Source: an uncultured Chloracidobacterium sp. (GTDB lineage Bacteria > Acidobacteriota > Blastocatellia > Pyrinomonadales > Pyrinomonadaceae). Taken from it: a DNA stretch of 10,913 bases. How positions within the stretch are numbered: position 1 is the stretch's first letter; every line of letters begins with the position of its first letter. Below the pieces are notes generated by a model. The model was not told where the DNA came from and did no database searches. It saw nothing but the letters and a program-made list of their open reading frames with translations. The stretch covers positions 1-10,913 of the forward strand of contig CALDGX010000177.1 of NCBI GenBank assembly GCA_937941715.1, written 5' to 3'. This document shows positions 1 through 7,117 of this stretch, one piece after another. A program made the position numbers and the translations under genes.

Positions 1-1039
1 CCAACGCAACAACGTACGCCTGCTCGTCCTTGACCCATGAGCAGTAACGAACTAAAAGGCGAAGTGCGGAAATGTGCTTGTGATCGCGCTCCAGGATCTC
101 CGTGATCCAACGGTTGCATTCATCTCCCTGGCCGGCCGCGAGCAGGTATTCGGACGACATTGAGAGTATCCTTGTCGCCGAATCAGGGTCGTTTGCGTTC
201 AGGTAAATGCGGATCAGATCGAGCAGCTTCGGATAGTTCGCCGGCTCGAGTTCGACGAGTTTGATCACCGCTCGTTCGGCACCGGCAGCGTTTTGCGAGT
301 CGATATGGCAATCGATCAAAAGGTAAAGGACGTCTCGGTTATACGGCTCTTCGGCCAGAATATCCTCAAGCAGCGTTACAGCCTTGCCGACCCGTCCGAG
401 GGCCGAGTACGCCTTCACGAGGCCGTCCAGGATCCTCAAGTCATTGGGACGAATTTCGTGTCCTTTCATCAGGACTTTGATAGCCTCTTCGTTGCAGCCT
501 TGCCGGCTAAAACGGGTACCGGCCTCGGCGTACGCTTCGGCGGCCTCGTCGCGATGGCCTTCACGCAGATAAGATTCGGCCAAGCTCACACATACTTCGG
601 TATTATTGGGGTCGAGCAGAGCGATCTGCTTCCACATCGAGAGCGCCTCGATCCGCCGTCCGCTTTTCTCGTAATGCTCAGCAAGCGTGGTGTAATGTGC
701 TCTTGCTTCAGAAAGCGAGCCTTTGAGTTTGTAAAGTTCGGCAAGTTTGGTCGAAACTTCGATCGAGTCGGGCTGCAGCCGTGAGATCTTGTTGTAAACG
801 GCGATCGCCTTCTGGGCAAATCCCTGAGTGCTGTAGTGTTCAGCGACCTTTAAATAACATTCTACCGCCTCACGTTTTTCCATGTTCTTGGCGTAAAGGT
901 CGCCAAGCATGTTCATTGTCCCGATGTCTCGCGGGTCGTTACCGACGACCGCTTTGTATTCGGCGATAGCGGCGCGAAGTTTGCCTTGAACGACATACTT
1001 CTCGGCGTTTCGCATGGCCTTTGTCTTGTCGAAAATCAT
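1..1039 (-). CDS. Tetratricopeptide repeat (TPR) protein, C-terminus off the left edge
   Basis: An uninterrupted minus-strand frame of 346 codons runs from the ATG at 1039 to the window edge without a stop, so the protein is longer than seen. It is almost entirely helical 34-residue-type repeats. Repeat-like turns end in NDPRD (34-38), RLQPDS (87-92), LLDPNN (141-146), EIRPND (195-200), AEEPYN (229-234) and ELEPAN (263-268), each preceded by an EA or KA helix such as KGSLSEARAHY. No signal peptide or membrane segment is visible, so it is probably cytoplasmic. TPRs mediate protein-protein contacts; no enzymatic domain is seen and the partner is unknown. The start opens with MIFDKTKAMRNAEKY; no clear Shine-Dalgarno lies upstream, and Met9 is an alternative start. 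It is divergent from the nucleotidyltransferase gene. The TPR assignment is solid; the role is not determinable. Confidence 0.85.
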   Translation of the reverse strand, partial: MIFDKTKAMRNAEKYVVQGKLRAAIAEYKAVVGNDPRDIGTMNMLGDLYAKNMEKREAVECYLKVAEHYSTQGFAQKAIAVYNKISRLQPDSIEVSTKLAELYKLKGSLSEARAHYTTLAEHYEKSGRRIEALSMWKQIALLDPNNTEVCVSLAESYLREGHRDEAAEAYAEAGTRFSRQGCNEEAIKVLMKGHEIRPNDLRILDGLVKAYSALGRVGKAVTLLEDILAEEPYNRDVLYLLIDCHIDSQNAAGAERAVIKLVELEPANYPKLLDLIRIYLNANDPDSATRILSMSSEYLLAAGQGDECNRWITEILERDHKHISALRLLVRYCSWVKDEQAYVVAL

Positions 1040-1153
1040 CTTGAACAATTATCGGAACGGGTCGCTACTTATATTTTTAACGGCGGTAATGCGTGACAGC
1101 CCTGAGTGGTGCAGACCAATTGGAATATCTCCAACTTCGCCTGTGGATACAAA

Positions 1154-1181
1154 GTTATCATATTGACCGAGATTGTGTCAA
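1154..1181 (-). promoter_or_regulatory. Candidate sigma70-type promoter for the TPR gene, within a dyad
   Basis: On the minus strand a perfect -35 box TTGACA (1176-1181) is followed after 16 bases by GATAAC (1154-1159, four of six matches to TATAAT) in an AT-rich context. This would give a leader of about 105 bases before the TPR start. The -35 box belongs to a dyad TTGAC-N9-GTCAA (1163-1167 and 1177-1181) that could be an operator. The plus-strand arm TTGACC (1163-1168) could serve as a -35 for the nucleotidyltransferase, but no good -10 follows at 16-18 bases. The rest of the 259-base divergent gap shows no other convincing element. Confidence 0.45.
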
Positions 1182-1298
1182 CATTGTTGTACTTTGTTGT
1201 GCATTCAAACATCCCTTGGCAGAAAGTCGGTCATTTTGATTTTTGCGGCACATTCTCATAGTCTTAGAGTTCGGGCCGAACGGTTCGTTTCGTTGACT

Positions 1299-2339
1299 AT
1301 GCAAGCTCTAATTTTAGCGGGCGGCAAGGGCACTCGTCTGCGGCCATTGACCGTTTATACGCCCAAGCCTGTGGTTCCGTTCTGCAATCGGGCATTTCTC
1401 CTTTACCAGATCGAGATACTGCGAAAGGCGGGCATCACGGACATCACGCTGTCGCTCAGTTACCAACCGGACAAGATCGAACACGTGCTCGGAAACGGCT
1501 CGGATTACGGCGTAAATTTACGTTTTATAACCGAACCGGCACCTCTCGGCACGGGCGGAGCGTATCGCTTTGCGGCAGACGGAATTAAGGAAACAACGGT
1601 AGTTTTTAACGGTGATATTCTCACTGATTTTGACATTGGACTATTTATCGAACGGCACAAGGAACTCGGATCTGTCGCAACGCTCGCGCTGAAGCCGGTC
1701 GAGAACCCCTCGGCCTATGGCCTTGTCGAAACGGACAGCGAATCGAGGATCCTAGGTTTTCTCGAAAAGCCGACTGATGATCAGATCGACAAACTTAAGA
1801 TAAATACGATCAACGCCGGCATTTACGTGCTCGAACCCGCGATACTTGACCTCATGCCGCTCGGCGAAAACCGTTCATTCGAGTACGATGTTTTCCCCGA
1901 GATCCTAAAACGTGGAATGCCTTTTTACGCGGGCATTATGAACGAAGAATATTGGCGTGATATCGGAACGCCGGCGAGCTATCTGGCGGCCCATCATGAC
2001 TTTCTCCGGGGTGCGATCAAGGGATTTGAGATCGATAGTTCGGATCTTTCTGATGTTGCGACGAAAGCGACGATCGACTCGCGATCGATCATCGGCGAGG
2101 GCTGTGTCATAAAACCCGGTGCTCGTATTACGAATTCGGTGATCGGCCCGGGCGTTCAGATCGAGGAAAAAGCAGTTGTCGAAGATTCAGTGCTCTGGGC
2201 TCATTCTCGAATATCGACGGCTGCTGAGATACGCGGGTCTATAATCGGCCGGAGTTGCCACATTGGAAGAAATGCGGTGGTCGATCAGGGATCCGTCCTC
2301 GGTGATAAATCTACGTTGACCGATTACACGCGAGTTTAG
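1299..2339 (+). CDS. Nucleotidyltransferase / NDP-sugar pyrophosphorylase (mannose-1-phosphate guanylyltransferase-like) with hexapeptide C-terminus
   Basis: Transfers a nucleotidyl group from an NTP to a sugar-1-phosphate, releasing pyrophosphate, to supply activated sugar for cell-surface polymers. Two domains are visible in 346 residues. The N-terminal Rossmann-like domain (1-235) has the signature LAGGKGTRLRPLT (6-18), the sugar-phosphate lysine in TPKP (21-24), GTGGA (84-88), the metal-binding FNGD (103-106), EKP (156-158), NAGIYV (172-177), EYDVFPEIL (195-203) and WRDIGTP (219-225). Residues 245-345 carry hexapeptide repeats (IIGEGC, IGPGVQ, IIGRSC, HIGRNA) of a left-handed beta-helix. 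The frame is open back to 1173, but the family starts at MQALILAGG, so 1299 is chosen; no strong ribosome site is visible there. It is followed 9 bases later by mutM, probably as an operon. Family assignment is strong. GDP-mannose is the likeliest product by overall resemblance, but glucose-1-phosphate or heptose substrates cannot be excluded. Confidence 0.88.
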   Translation: MQALILAGGKGTRLRPLTVYTPKPVVPFCNRAFLLYQIEILRKAGITDITLSLSYQPDKIEHVLGNGSDYGVNLRFITEPAPLGTGGAYRFAADGIKETTVVFNGDILTDFDIGLFIERHKELGSVATLALKPVENPSAYGLVETDSESRILGFLEKPTDDQIDKLKINTINAGIYVLEPAILDLMPLGENRSFEYDVFPEILKRGMPFYAGIMNEEYWRDIGTPASYLAAHHDFLRGAIKGFEIDSSDLSDVATKATIDSRSIIGEGCVIKPGARITNSVIGPGVQIEEKAVVEDSVLWAHSRISTAAEIRGSIIGRSCHIGRNAVVDQGSVLGDKSTLTDYTRV

Positions 2340-2348
2340 GACTTTGAT

Positions 2349-3182
2349 ATGCCTGAATTGCCCGAGGTTGATCTGGTTGCCCGCTCGCTTAATTCGCTGA
2401 TCGGCGGCCGAACGATCGTCTCGGCCGAGTTACTCCGTGATCGCCTCGCCCCGGAAAACACTGCAGCGGAATTTACCGCCGGTCTGGCCAACACCCGCGT
2501 GGACATTGTCGATCGCCGCGGCAAGCACATTTTGATACGGCTCAACAACGGCAAGACCCTGATCGTTCACCTCCGAATGAGCGGCCGCTTCGTGCTCCTG
2601 GATCCTGAGGCCGATCCGCCAAGATTCACGCACGCGATCTTTCGGCTTGACGACGGCCGCGTGTTGGTTTTCAGCGATCAGCGCCACTTTGGCCTCATGA
2701 AGATCGTCGAGACCGCCGAACTCACGGAGGCAAAAGAGATCGCTAAACTCGCCCCCGAACCTTTCTCCGATGATTTCTCGATCTCGTACCTTCGCGGCCG
2801 GCTTTCGCGCTCGTCCCGCAGTTTGAAGGAGTTTTTGCTTGATCAAACACAAGTCTGCGGCCTTGGCAACATATATGCCGCAGAGGCGATGTTTGCCGCC
2901 AGGATCCATCCGGCGGTCCCTGCCAGATCCGTCGGCGCGGTCAGGGCCCGCCGCCTCCACGAGAGTATATTGGCCGTTTTGGACGAGGCGATCCGACACA
3001 ATACGGGGAGGCCGATCGACCCCGAAGATCTCGAAGGCAGCTATTTCAGCGGAGCGGCCTCGACGGGTTGGTATGTTTACGACCGTGAGGGCGATCCGTG
3101 CGAAGAATGCGGAACGGCGATCGTCCGGTTAAAGCAAGGCGGCCGTTCGACCTACTTTTGCCGTAAATGCCAGCGAAAATAG
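2349..3182 (+). CDS. mutM: Formamidopyrimidine-DNA glycosylase (Fpg/MutM)
   Basis: Base-excision repair enzyme that removes 8-oxoguanine and formamidopyrimidines and cuts the abasic site by beta/delta-elimination. Full length (277 residues). The N-terminus MPELPEVD gives the catalytic proline (P2 with Met counted) and E3. K59 in RRGKHI matches the conserved beta-hairpin lysine. M77 in LRMSGR and R112/F114 in DQRHFG match the residues that probe and fill the DNA lesion void; the usual DPRRFG is DQRHFG here. N173 lies in the helix-two-turn-helix VCGLGNIYA (usually VAGIGN). The C-terminal zinc finger has C251, C254, C271 and C274, with R266 in GGRSTYF. This full zinc finger favours Fpg over Nei-like paralogues. 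A Shine-Dalgarno AGGA overlaps the upstream stop (2338-2341), and the 9-base gap implies co-transcription with the nucleotidyltransferase. Confidence 0.95.
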   Translation: MPELPEVDLVARSLNSLIGGRTIVSAELLRDRLAPENTAAEFTAGLANTRVDIVDRRGKHILIRLNNGKTLIVHLRMSGRFVLLDPEADPPRFTHAIFRLDDGRVLVFSDQRHFGLMKIVETAELTEAKEIAKLAPEPFSDDFSISYLRGRLSRSSRSLKEFLLDQTQVCGLGNIYAAEAMFAARIHPAVPARSVGAVRARRLHESILAVLDEAIRHNTGRPIDPEDLEGSYFSGAASTGWYVYDREGDPCEECGTAIVRLKQGGRSTYFCRKCQRK

Positions 3183-3244
3183 AGCAGGAAGGTGATAGCT
3201 TTTGCGGCGTATCTTAGTGATCACACGCGATCCGTCGAGATCTC

Positions 3245-3508
3245 GTGAACAAACTCGATCTGCCGATCGTCACAGCCCGATCGCTTATTGCACGGCTTCC
3301 TTCACCCCGGTTCAAGGATATTGACGTGCCGCCCCACGACGTGATCGAGGCCCTTCGGGAATGCCGCTCTATTGGGCCAAAGTGGGCGGTTGACCGGCGT
3401 AACCCGGTTCTACTTGACACTCTATTTCAAAAAGAACATCATCGTCTTTACACTCGTGGTGAGTTAGTGCGACTTGCGACCACGTTAAATAATCCGCTAA
3501 ACAGCTGA
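3245..3508 (+). CDS. Possible small hypothetical protein (87 codons)
   Basis: The 376-base gap between mutM and the methyltransferase gene holds one open frame in the same direction, from GTG 3245 to TGA 3508. The product (begins MNKLDLPIVTARS, ends TTLNNPLNS) is soluble and charged, with no signal peptide, membrane segment or motif I recognise. Against it: no convincing ribosome site precedes the GTG, third codon positions are less GC-rich than in the neighbouring genes, and overlapping minus-strand frames of similar size exist. For it: the frame uses most of an otherwise unexplained gap, continues the mutM direction after 62 bases, and is followed about 20 bases after its stop by a terminator-like hairpin. 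It may be a lineage-specific protein or non-coding leader. Confidence 0.3.
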   Translation: MNKLDLPIVTARSLIARLPSPRFKDIDVPPHDVIEALRECRSIGPKWAVDRRNPVLLDTLFQKEHHRLYTRGELVRLATTLNNPLNS

Positions 3509-3529
3509 AAATAGGTTCTTGATCTGGGA

Positions 3530-3555
3530 GTCTCGCTGTTTCGGCGAGGCTTTTT
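3530..3555 (+). terminator. Terminator-like hairpin directly before the methyltransferase/MTHFR start, with the Shine-Dalgarno in its 3' arm
   Basis: A 7-bp stem GTCTCGC (3530-3536) / GCGAGGC (3544-3550), with one G-U pair and a 7-base loop, is followed by five T (3551-3555). This is the form of an intrinsic terminator. It ends only 3 bases before the ATG at 3559. The only Shine-Dalgarno-like sequence for that ATG, GAGG (3546-3549, 9 bases upstream), lies inside the 3' arm. It could simply end the mutM transcript, or act as an attenuator or ribosome-site-masking element for the next gene. No SAM, cobalamin or THF riboswitch core is recognisable upstream. Confidence 0.6.
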
Positions 3556-3558
3556 CGT

Positions 3559-5433
3559 ATGAAAGATTTCCGCAAATTACTTGATTCTGATGGTGTTTAC
3601 GTTTTTGACGGCGCCATGGGAACGCGCCTTTACGACAAGGGCGTTTACATTAACCGCAGTTACGACGAACTCAACGTCACGGCCCCGGATCTGGTCAAAG
3701 AAGTGCTCGAGGAGTATGTCGCCGCCGGTGCCGACATAATCGAGACCAACACATTCGGTGCGACCCGTCATAAGCTGCTCGCGTATGGACTCGAGAACAG
3801 ACTGCGGGAGATCAACATCGAAGGCGTCAGGCTTGCACGCGAGGCCGCCGGCGACAAGGTATTTGTTGCCGGGGCCATCGGACCGCTCGGTCTCAGACTG
3901 GAGCCATTTGGCCCGACATCTTTCCAGGACGCCCGCGAGATGTATAAAGAGCAGGTCGCGGCCCTTCTCGAGGGCGGCGTTGACCTGTTCGTTCTCGAAA
4001 CCTTTTCCGAGCTTGCCTTGATCGAACAGGCGATCCACGCCATTCAGGAACAGTCAGATCTACCTATCGTTGCTCAGATGACGGTACAGATGGACGGCAA
4101 GACGCTTTACGGCGACACGCCTGAGCATTTTACGCAAAAGCTGGACAGTCTCGGCGTTGACGTCATCGGACTCAATTGCGGCGTCGGACCGACCCACGTC
4201 CTCAGCACCCTTGAAAAGATGCGGGAGGTGACCGACAGGCCGCTTTCGGCACAGCCCAATGCGGGCCTGCCTCGTGATGTGCAGGGACGTCAGTTCTACA
4301 TGGGCTCGCCCGAGTACATGGCCACTTTTGCCAAGCGCTTTGTCCAGGCGGGTGCATCATTTGTCGGCGGATGCTGCGGCACGACGCCGACGCACATCAA
4401 GTTGATCTCGGACGCCATTCGCTCGATAAGCCCGCGTCAGATACACGAACTTCATAAGCATCACGCGGTGTCGGTCCGTGAGCTCAAGCCTGAGGACGTC
4501 CAAGTCGTCGACCCGCTCGAGCGGTCACGTTGGTCAGCCAAGATCGCCCGCGGCGAGTTTGTAACCTCGGTCGAGGTCCTGCCGCCAAAGGGTTGCGACG
4601 CCGCCGCGACGCTCGATTCGATCCGCCTGTTAAAGGCGGCTGGCGTGGACGGCGTAAATATTCCCGACGGGCCGCGGGCACAGACCCGCATGTCGGCGCA
4701 GGCAACCGCAGTGCTGGTCGAACGCGAGATCGGAATTGAGGCCGTATTGCATTACTGCTGCCGCGATCGCAACCTTTTGGGAATGATGTCAGACCTGCTC
4801 GGTGCGGCCGCGTTGGGTTTGCATAATCTGTTGTTGATCACCGGCGACCCGCCGAAAATGGGCCCGTATCCGGACGCGACGGCGGTGTTTGACATCGACG
4901 CGATCGGCCTGACCAACATGGTCAATAAGCTCAACCACGGCCTCGATCTGGGCAACAACCCGATCGGCAAACCGACCGCGTTCTCGATCGGTGTCGGCGT
5001 CAATCCCGGAGCGGTCAATCTTGATGAGGAGATCAAGCGGTTCGAATGGAAGGTCGAGGCCGGTGCGGAATATGCGATCACCCAGCCGGTTTTTGATACC
5101 GAACAGTTGCGGGTGTTCCTCGACCGTATCGCGCACGTCCGGATCCCTATCGTTGCCGGAATTTGGCCCCTTGTCAGCTATCGCAACGCCGAATTTATGC
5201 ACAATGAGGTTCCCGGCGTCAACGTGACGGCCGACATCCTTGAGCGTATGAGAAAGGCTTCGGATAGGGGTAAGGAAGATGCCCGCGAAGAGGGCATAGT
5301 GATCGCCCGCGAGTCGTTGTTGGCGGTGCGCGACGTGATCCAGGGCGTCCAGGTCTCGGCACCGTTTGGCAACGTCAAATATGCGCTTCAGGTTTTTGAG
5401 GCCCTCGACGAATTTAAGGCCGCTGTAGACTAG
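3559..5433 (+). CDS. yitJ: Bifunctional homocysteine S-methyltransferase / 5,10-methylenetetrahydrofolate reductase (YitJ type)
   Basis: Joins two steps of methionine synthesis in one cytoplasmic polypeptide of 624 residues. Residues 1-295 form the zinc-dependent homocysteine methyltransferase barrel: DGAMGT (17-22), ETNTFG (62-67), first zinc ligand C207 in GLNCGVGP, and the other two, C272 and C273, in GGCCGTTPTH. Residues 330-620 form the FAD-dependent MTHFR barrel: E339 in SVEVLPPKG, NIPDGPR (367-373), D430 in ITGDPPK, and Q509 in AITQPVFD, matching the catalytic Glu, Asp and Gln of MetF. There is no pterin-binding or cobalamin domain as in full MetH. The domain order and length match Bacillus YitJ. 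The methyl donor of such fusions is not certain from sequence: methyl-THF, S-methylmethionine, or partnership with a separate B12-binding MetH part. The start fits the family N-terminus MKDF. The gene is preceded by the hairpin at 3530-3555 and is convergent with the CHRD gene. Confidence 0.93.
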   Translation: MKDFRKLLDSDGVYVFDGAMGTRLYDKGVYINRSYDELNVTAPDLVKEVLEEYVAAGADIIETNTFGATRHKLLAYGLENRLREINIEGVRLAREAAGDKVFVAGAIGPLGLRLEPFGPTSFQDAREMYKEQVAALLEGGVDLFVLETFSELALIEQAIHAIQEQSDLPIVAQMTVQMDGKTLYGDTPEHFTQKLDSLGVDVIGLNCGVGPTHVLSTLEKMREVTDRPLSAQPNAGLPRDVQGRQFYMGSPEYMATFAKRFVQAGASFVGGCCGTTPTHIKLISDAIRSISPRQIHELHKHHAVSVRELKPEDVQVVDPLERSRWSAKIARGEFVTSVEVLPPKGCDAAATLDSIRLLKAAGVDGVNIPDGPRAQTRMSAQATAVLVEREIGIEAVLHYCCRDRNLLGMMSDLLGAAALGLHNLLLITGDPPKMGPYPDATAVFDIDAIGLTNMVNKLNHGLDLGNNPIGKPTAFSIGVGVNPGAVNLDEEIKRFEWKVEAGAEYAITQPVFDTEQLRVFLDRIAHVRIPIVAGIWPLVSYRNAEFMHNEVPGVNVTADILERMRKASDRGKEDAREEGIVIARESLLAVRDVIQGVQVSAPFGNVKYALQVFEALDEFKAAVD

Positions 5434-5435
5434 AT

Positions 5436-5463
5436 GGCTCCGCCTGTCGGGATCGGCGGAGCC
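5436..5463. terminator. Perfect 9-bp hairpin between convergent genes
   Basis: GGCTCCGCC (5436-5444) and GGCGGAGCC (5455-5463) form a perfect GC-rich 9-bp stem with a 10-base loop. It lies 2 bases after the stop of the methyltransferase/MTHFR gene and 23 bases from the end of the opposing CHRD gene. No clear T tract follows on either strand, so it is not a textbook intrinsic terminator. The position between converging genes suggests transcript 3'-end formation or protection for one or both. Confidence 0.55.
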
Positions 5464-5486
5464 GTTAACTCGTTCCCGGACTAGTA

Positions 5487-6854
5487 CTAACGTGCGTCGA
5501 ACGATGCGGTCGCAAAGTCGGCTCCGACGCCCCATTGCGTGGAGCTTGCGGTACCTGCAAAGCTGTTAAATACCCAGAAATTGCTCGCCGCTGATGACGT
5601 CGCTCCCTTTCGATAGACCGCGATATCCGCTCTCGCGTCACCGTCGTAATCGCCCTGGACCGGAATGTCAGTCGATATACCGAAGGGCTGTGTTCTGGTA
5701 GCACTGTTGGAACTCTGTAATATCCACCATACCATTGGCGAAGTTGAAGTCGCCCCCGTCCTGGCCACCGCAAAGTCATATTTGCCATCCCCGTCGTAGT
5801 CTCCGGGGACGACGTAGTCGGTGCTAAAGTTGCCAAATGTCCTGAATAGGAGGCTGCTGTCCGAACTGCGCAGCACGATGTAGGTATTTGAAGGTGAGAG
5901 TGCACCGGCCCTGTAAACAGCAATGTCAAACTTGCCGTCGCCATCGTAATCACCCGGAACTGGCACATCCAGATCACTCGACGTAGCCCCTGTCGTGCCG
6001 AAATTCACGATGCGGGTCGCTCCATTCGAGCTTTGACGGATGTACCACACCGCTTGTGCCCCGGCCGAGGCACCGCGTCGAAACACCGCGACATCGGTTT
6101 TGCCGTCACCGTCATAGTCGCGGGCGATGGCATTGTCGCCGTTCAGGCCCCAGGCATAAAACTGCACCGTATTCGAACCGGATTGAAAAATCCAGAATGA
6201 ACTCTGAGCACCGGCAGTCGCTCCGGCCCGGTATATCGCCAGATCATCACGACCATCGCCGTCAAAATCGCCTGGCGTCGGAAAATCGGTCGCCGCGTCG
6301 CCCCACGGTCCCGAGACCTGCACCCCGGTTGTACTATTCAGATTCCAATACGAGATCGGTTGAGGCGCAGACGCCGGGAATTTCAATACGCTGTAGTCCT
6401 GCCTACCGTCTCCGTCAAAATCAACAGGCCGTTTGATCCCGAGCTGGCCCCGAATCTCACCGCCCGGAAAGTTCGACGTATGGACGTTAACATAGCCCAG
6501 ATGCTGACGGATCTGCGAAAGCTGTGTTCCGGTGATTGACCCACTTCCGGTTATTGTCCCCGAGGTGCCGCCAACCGCCCCAAAATTGATGGCGACGGCG
6601 GATGTGGCTCCGATCGCTGCCGGAGCGTGGATGTGCGATGCCGTTTGGTTGCTCGTCAGGCCCGAAAACACGACCGTAAACGAATACGTTAGCGTGTTTT
6701 CATCTACCACCACACGAGCATAACCAGTTGCCGAGGTTGCCGCCGCCGGCACCTCCTGTGCTCCTGTAAGATAAGCGTAAAATGTCTCCGCCCGTACATT
6801 TGCAGAGCAGAGACATACCAATGCCAGTCCTAATATCGCGCCGATCTTTTTCAC
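5487..6854 (-). CDS. Secreted CHRD-domain protein with six FG-GAP/VCBS calcium-loop repeats
   Basis: A 455-residue exported protein. Residues 1-22 are a signal peptide (MKK, hydrophobic core, probable cleavage after NVRA). Residues 23-138 form a CHRD domain: FYAYLTGAQEVP, GYARV, SHIHAPAAIG, YVNVHTSNFPGGEIRGQL. Then come six repeats of about 50 residues, each with an Asp-rich calcium loop: DFDGDGRQD (145), DFDGDGRDD (196), DYDGDGKTD (246), DYDGDGKFD (302), DYDGDGKYD (352) and a divergent DYDGDARAD (402). Each loop is followed by an [AV][VI]-[YF]-R strand and a WxxxxS strand, as in FG-GAP beta-propeller blades. The protein ends in SFDAR, at the point where a seventh loop would begin. The start is GTG at 6854, with a strong GGAGGA 7 bases upstream (6861-6866 on this strand). 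Function unknown; calcium-stabilised binding outside the cytoplasm is an inference from the domains. Confidence 0.85.
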   Translation of the reverse strand: MKKIGAILGLALVCLCSANVRAETFYAYLTGAQEVPAAATSATGYARVVVDENTLTYSFTVVFSGLTSNQTASHIHAPAAIGATSAVAINFGAVGGTSGTITGSGSITGTQLSQIRQHLGYVNVHTSNFPGGEIRGQLGIKRPVDFDGDGRQDYSVLKFPASAPQPISYWNLNSTTGVQVSGPWGDAATDFPTPGDFDGDGRDDLAIYRAGATAGAQSSFWIFQSGSNTVQFYAWGLNGDNAIARDYDGDGKTDVAVFRRGASAGAQAVWYIRQSSNGATRIVNFGTTGATSSDLDVPVPGDYDGDGKFDIAVYRAGALSPSNTYIVLRSSDSSLLFRTFGNFSTDYVVPGDYDGDGKYDFAVARTGATSTSPMVWWILQSSNSATRTQPFGISTDIPVQGDYDGDARADIAVYRKGATSSAASNFWVFNSFAGTASSTQWGVGADFATASFDAR

Positions 6855-6960
6855 GTTAATTCCTCCGGTTGGTGTTCTGGACGGCCCAGGCTTTGATCCT
6901 GGAAAGATCCGTTACCAAAGCCATTACCGACGATTGTTTCAAGTAAATACGGTTATCGAA

Positions 6961-6989
6961 AGCATACGCCCTTGGCAGGTGGTGGTCAA
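6961..6989 (-). promoter_or_regulatory. Candidate sigma70-type promoter for the CHRD/FG-GAP gene
   Basis: On the minus strand TTGACC (6984-6989, five of six matches) is followed after exactly 17 bases by TATGCT (6961-6966, four of six). Transcription would start near 6954, giving a leader of about 100 bases. That leader holds a small hairpin CCAGG-N7-CCTGG (6886-6902) upstream of the GGAGGA ribosome site. This is the clearest promoter in the 263-base divergent gap. Confidence 0.45.
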
Positions 6990-7064
6990 TAAAATTCTTT
7001 TTGCCCGCTTCGGCGACGGCGAACGTATTAATGCCCGATCTGCTCTAAGCTCCGTATGTTAGAG

Positions 7065-7070
7065 TATGAT
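7065..7070 (+). promoter_or_regulatory. Weak candidate -10 box for the TIMP-like gene
   Basis: TATGAT matches five of six bases of the sigma70 -10 consensus and lies 47 bases before the ATG at 7118. No recognisable -35 box is present at 16-18 bases upstream, so the call is tentative. A ribosome site GGAG (7105-7108) follows at good spacing. Confidence 0.25.
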
Positions 7071-7117
7071 GTCGTCATCTGAACCGATTTGAGCTGAACG
7101 ATCCGGAGAAAATCAAA

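Noticed and set aside
293..784. Plus-strand open frame of 163 codons at the left end
   Set aside because: Antisense to the TPR protein, whose minus-strand frame shows clear repeat periodicity over 346 codons.
1173..1298. N-terminal extension of 42 codons on the nucleotidyltransferase
   Set aside because: The extension is Cys/His-rich without family similarity and would overlap the divergent promoter region; the family N-terminus begins at the Met at 1299.
2430..2999. Minus-strand open frame of 189 codons
   Set aside because: Antisense shadow of mutM, which has all family motifs.
3183..3558. Known SAM, cobalamin or THF riboswitch before the methionine gene
   Set aside because: None of the conserved core sequences or multi-stem layouts of these classes could be recognised by eye; only a simple hairpin is present.
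3369..3575. Minus-strand 68-codon frame overlapping the small ORF and hairpin
   Set aside because: No ribosome site or recognisable protein, and it crosses the hairpin and the start of the methyltransferase gene.
4789..5535. Long minus-strand open frame (248 codons) antisense to the MTHFR domain
   Set aside because: It lies wholly inside strongly conserved MTHFR coding sequence and past its end, its translation has no recognisable domain, and it is explained by stop-poor antisense frames of GC-rich genes.
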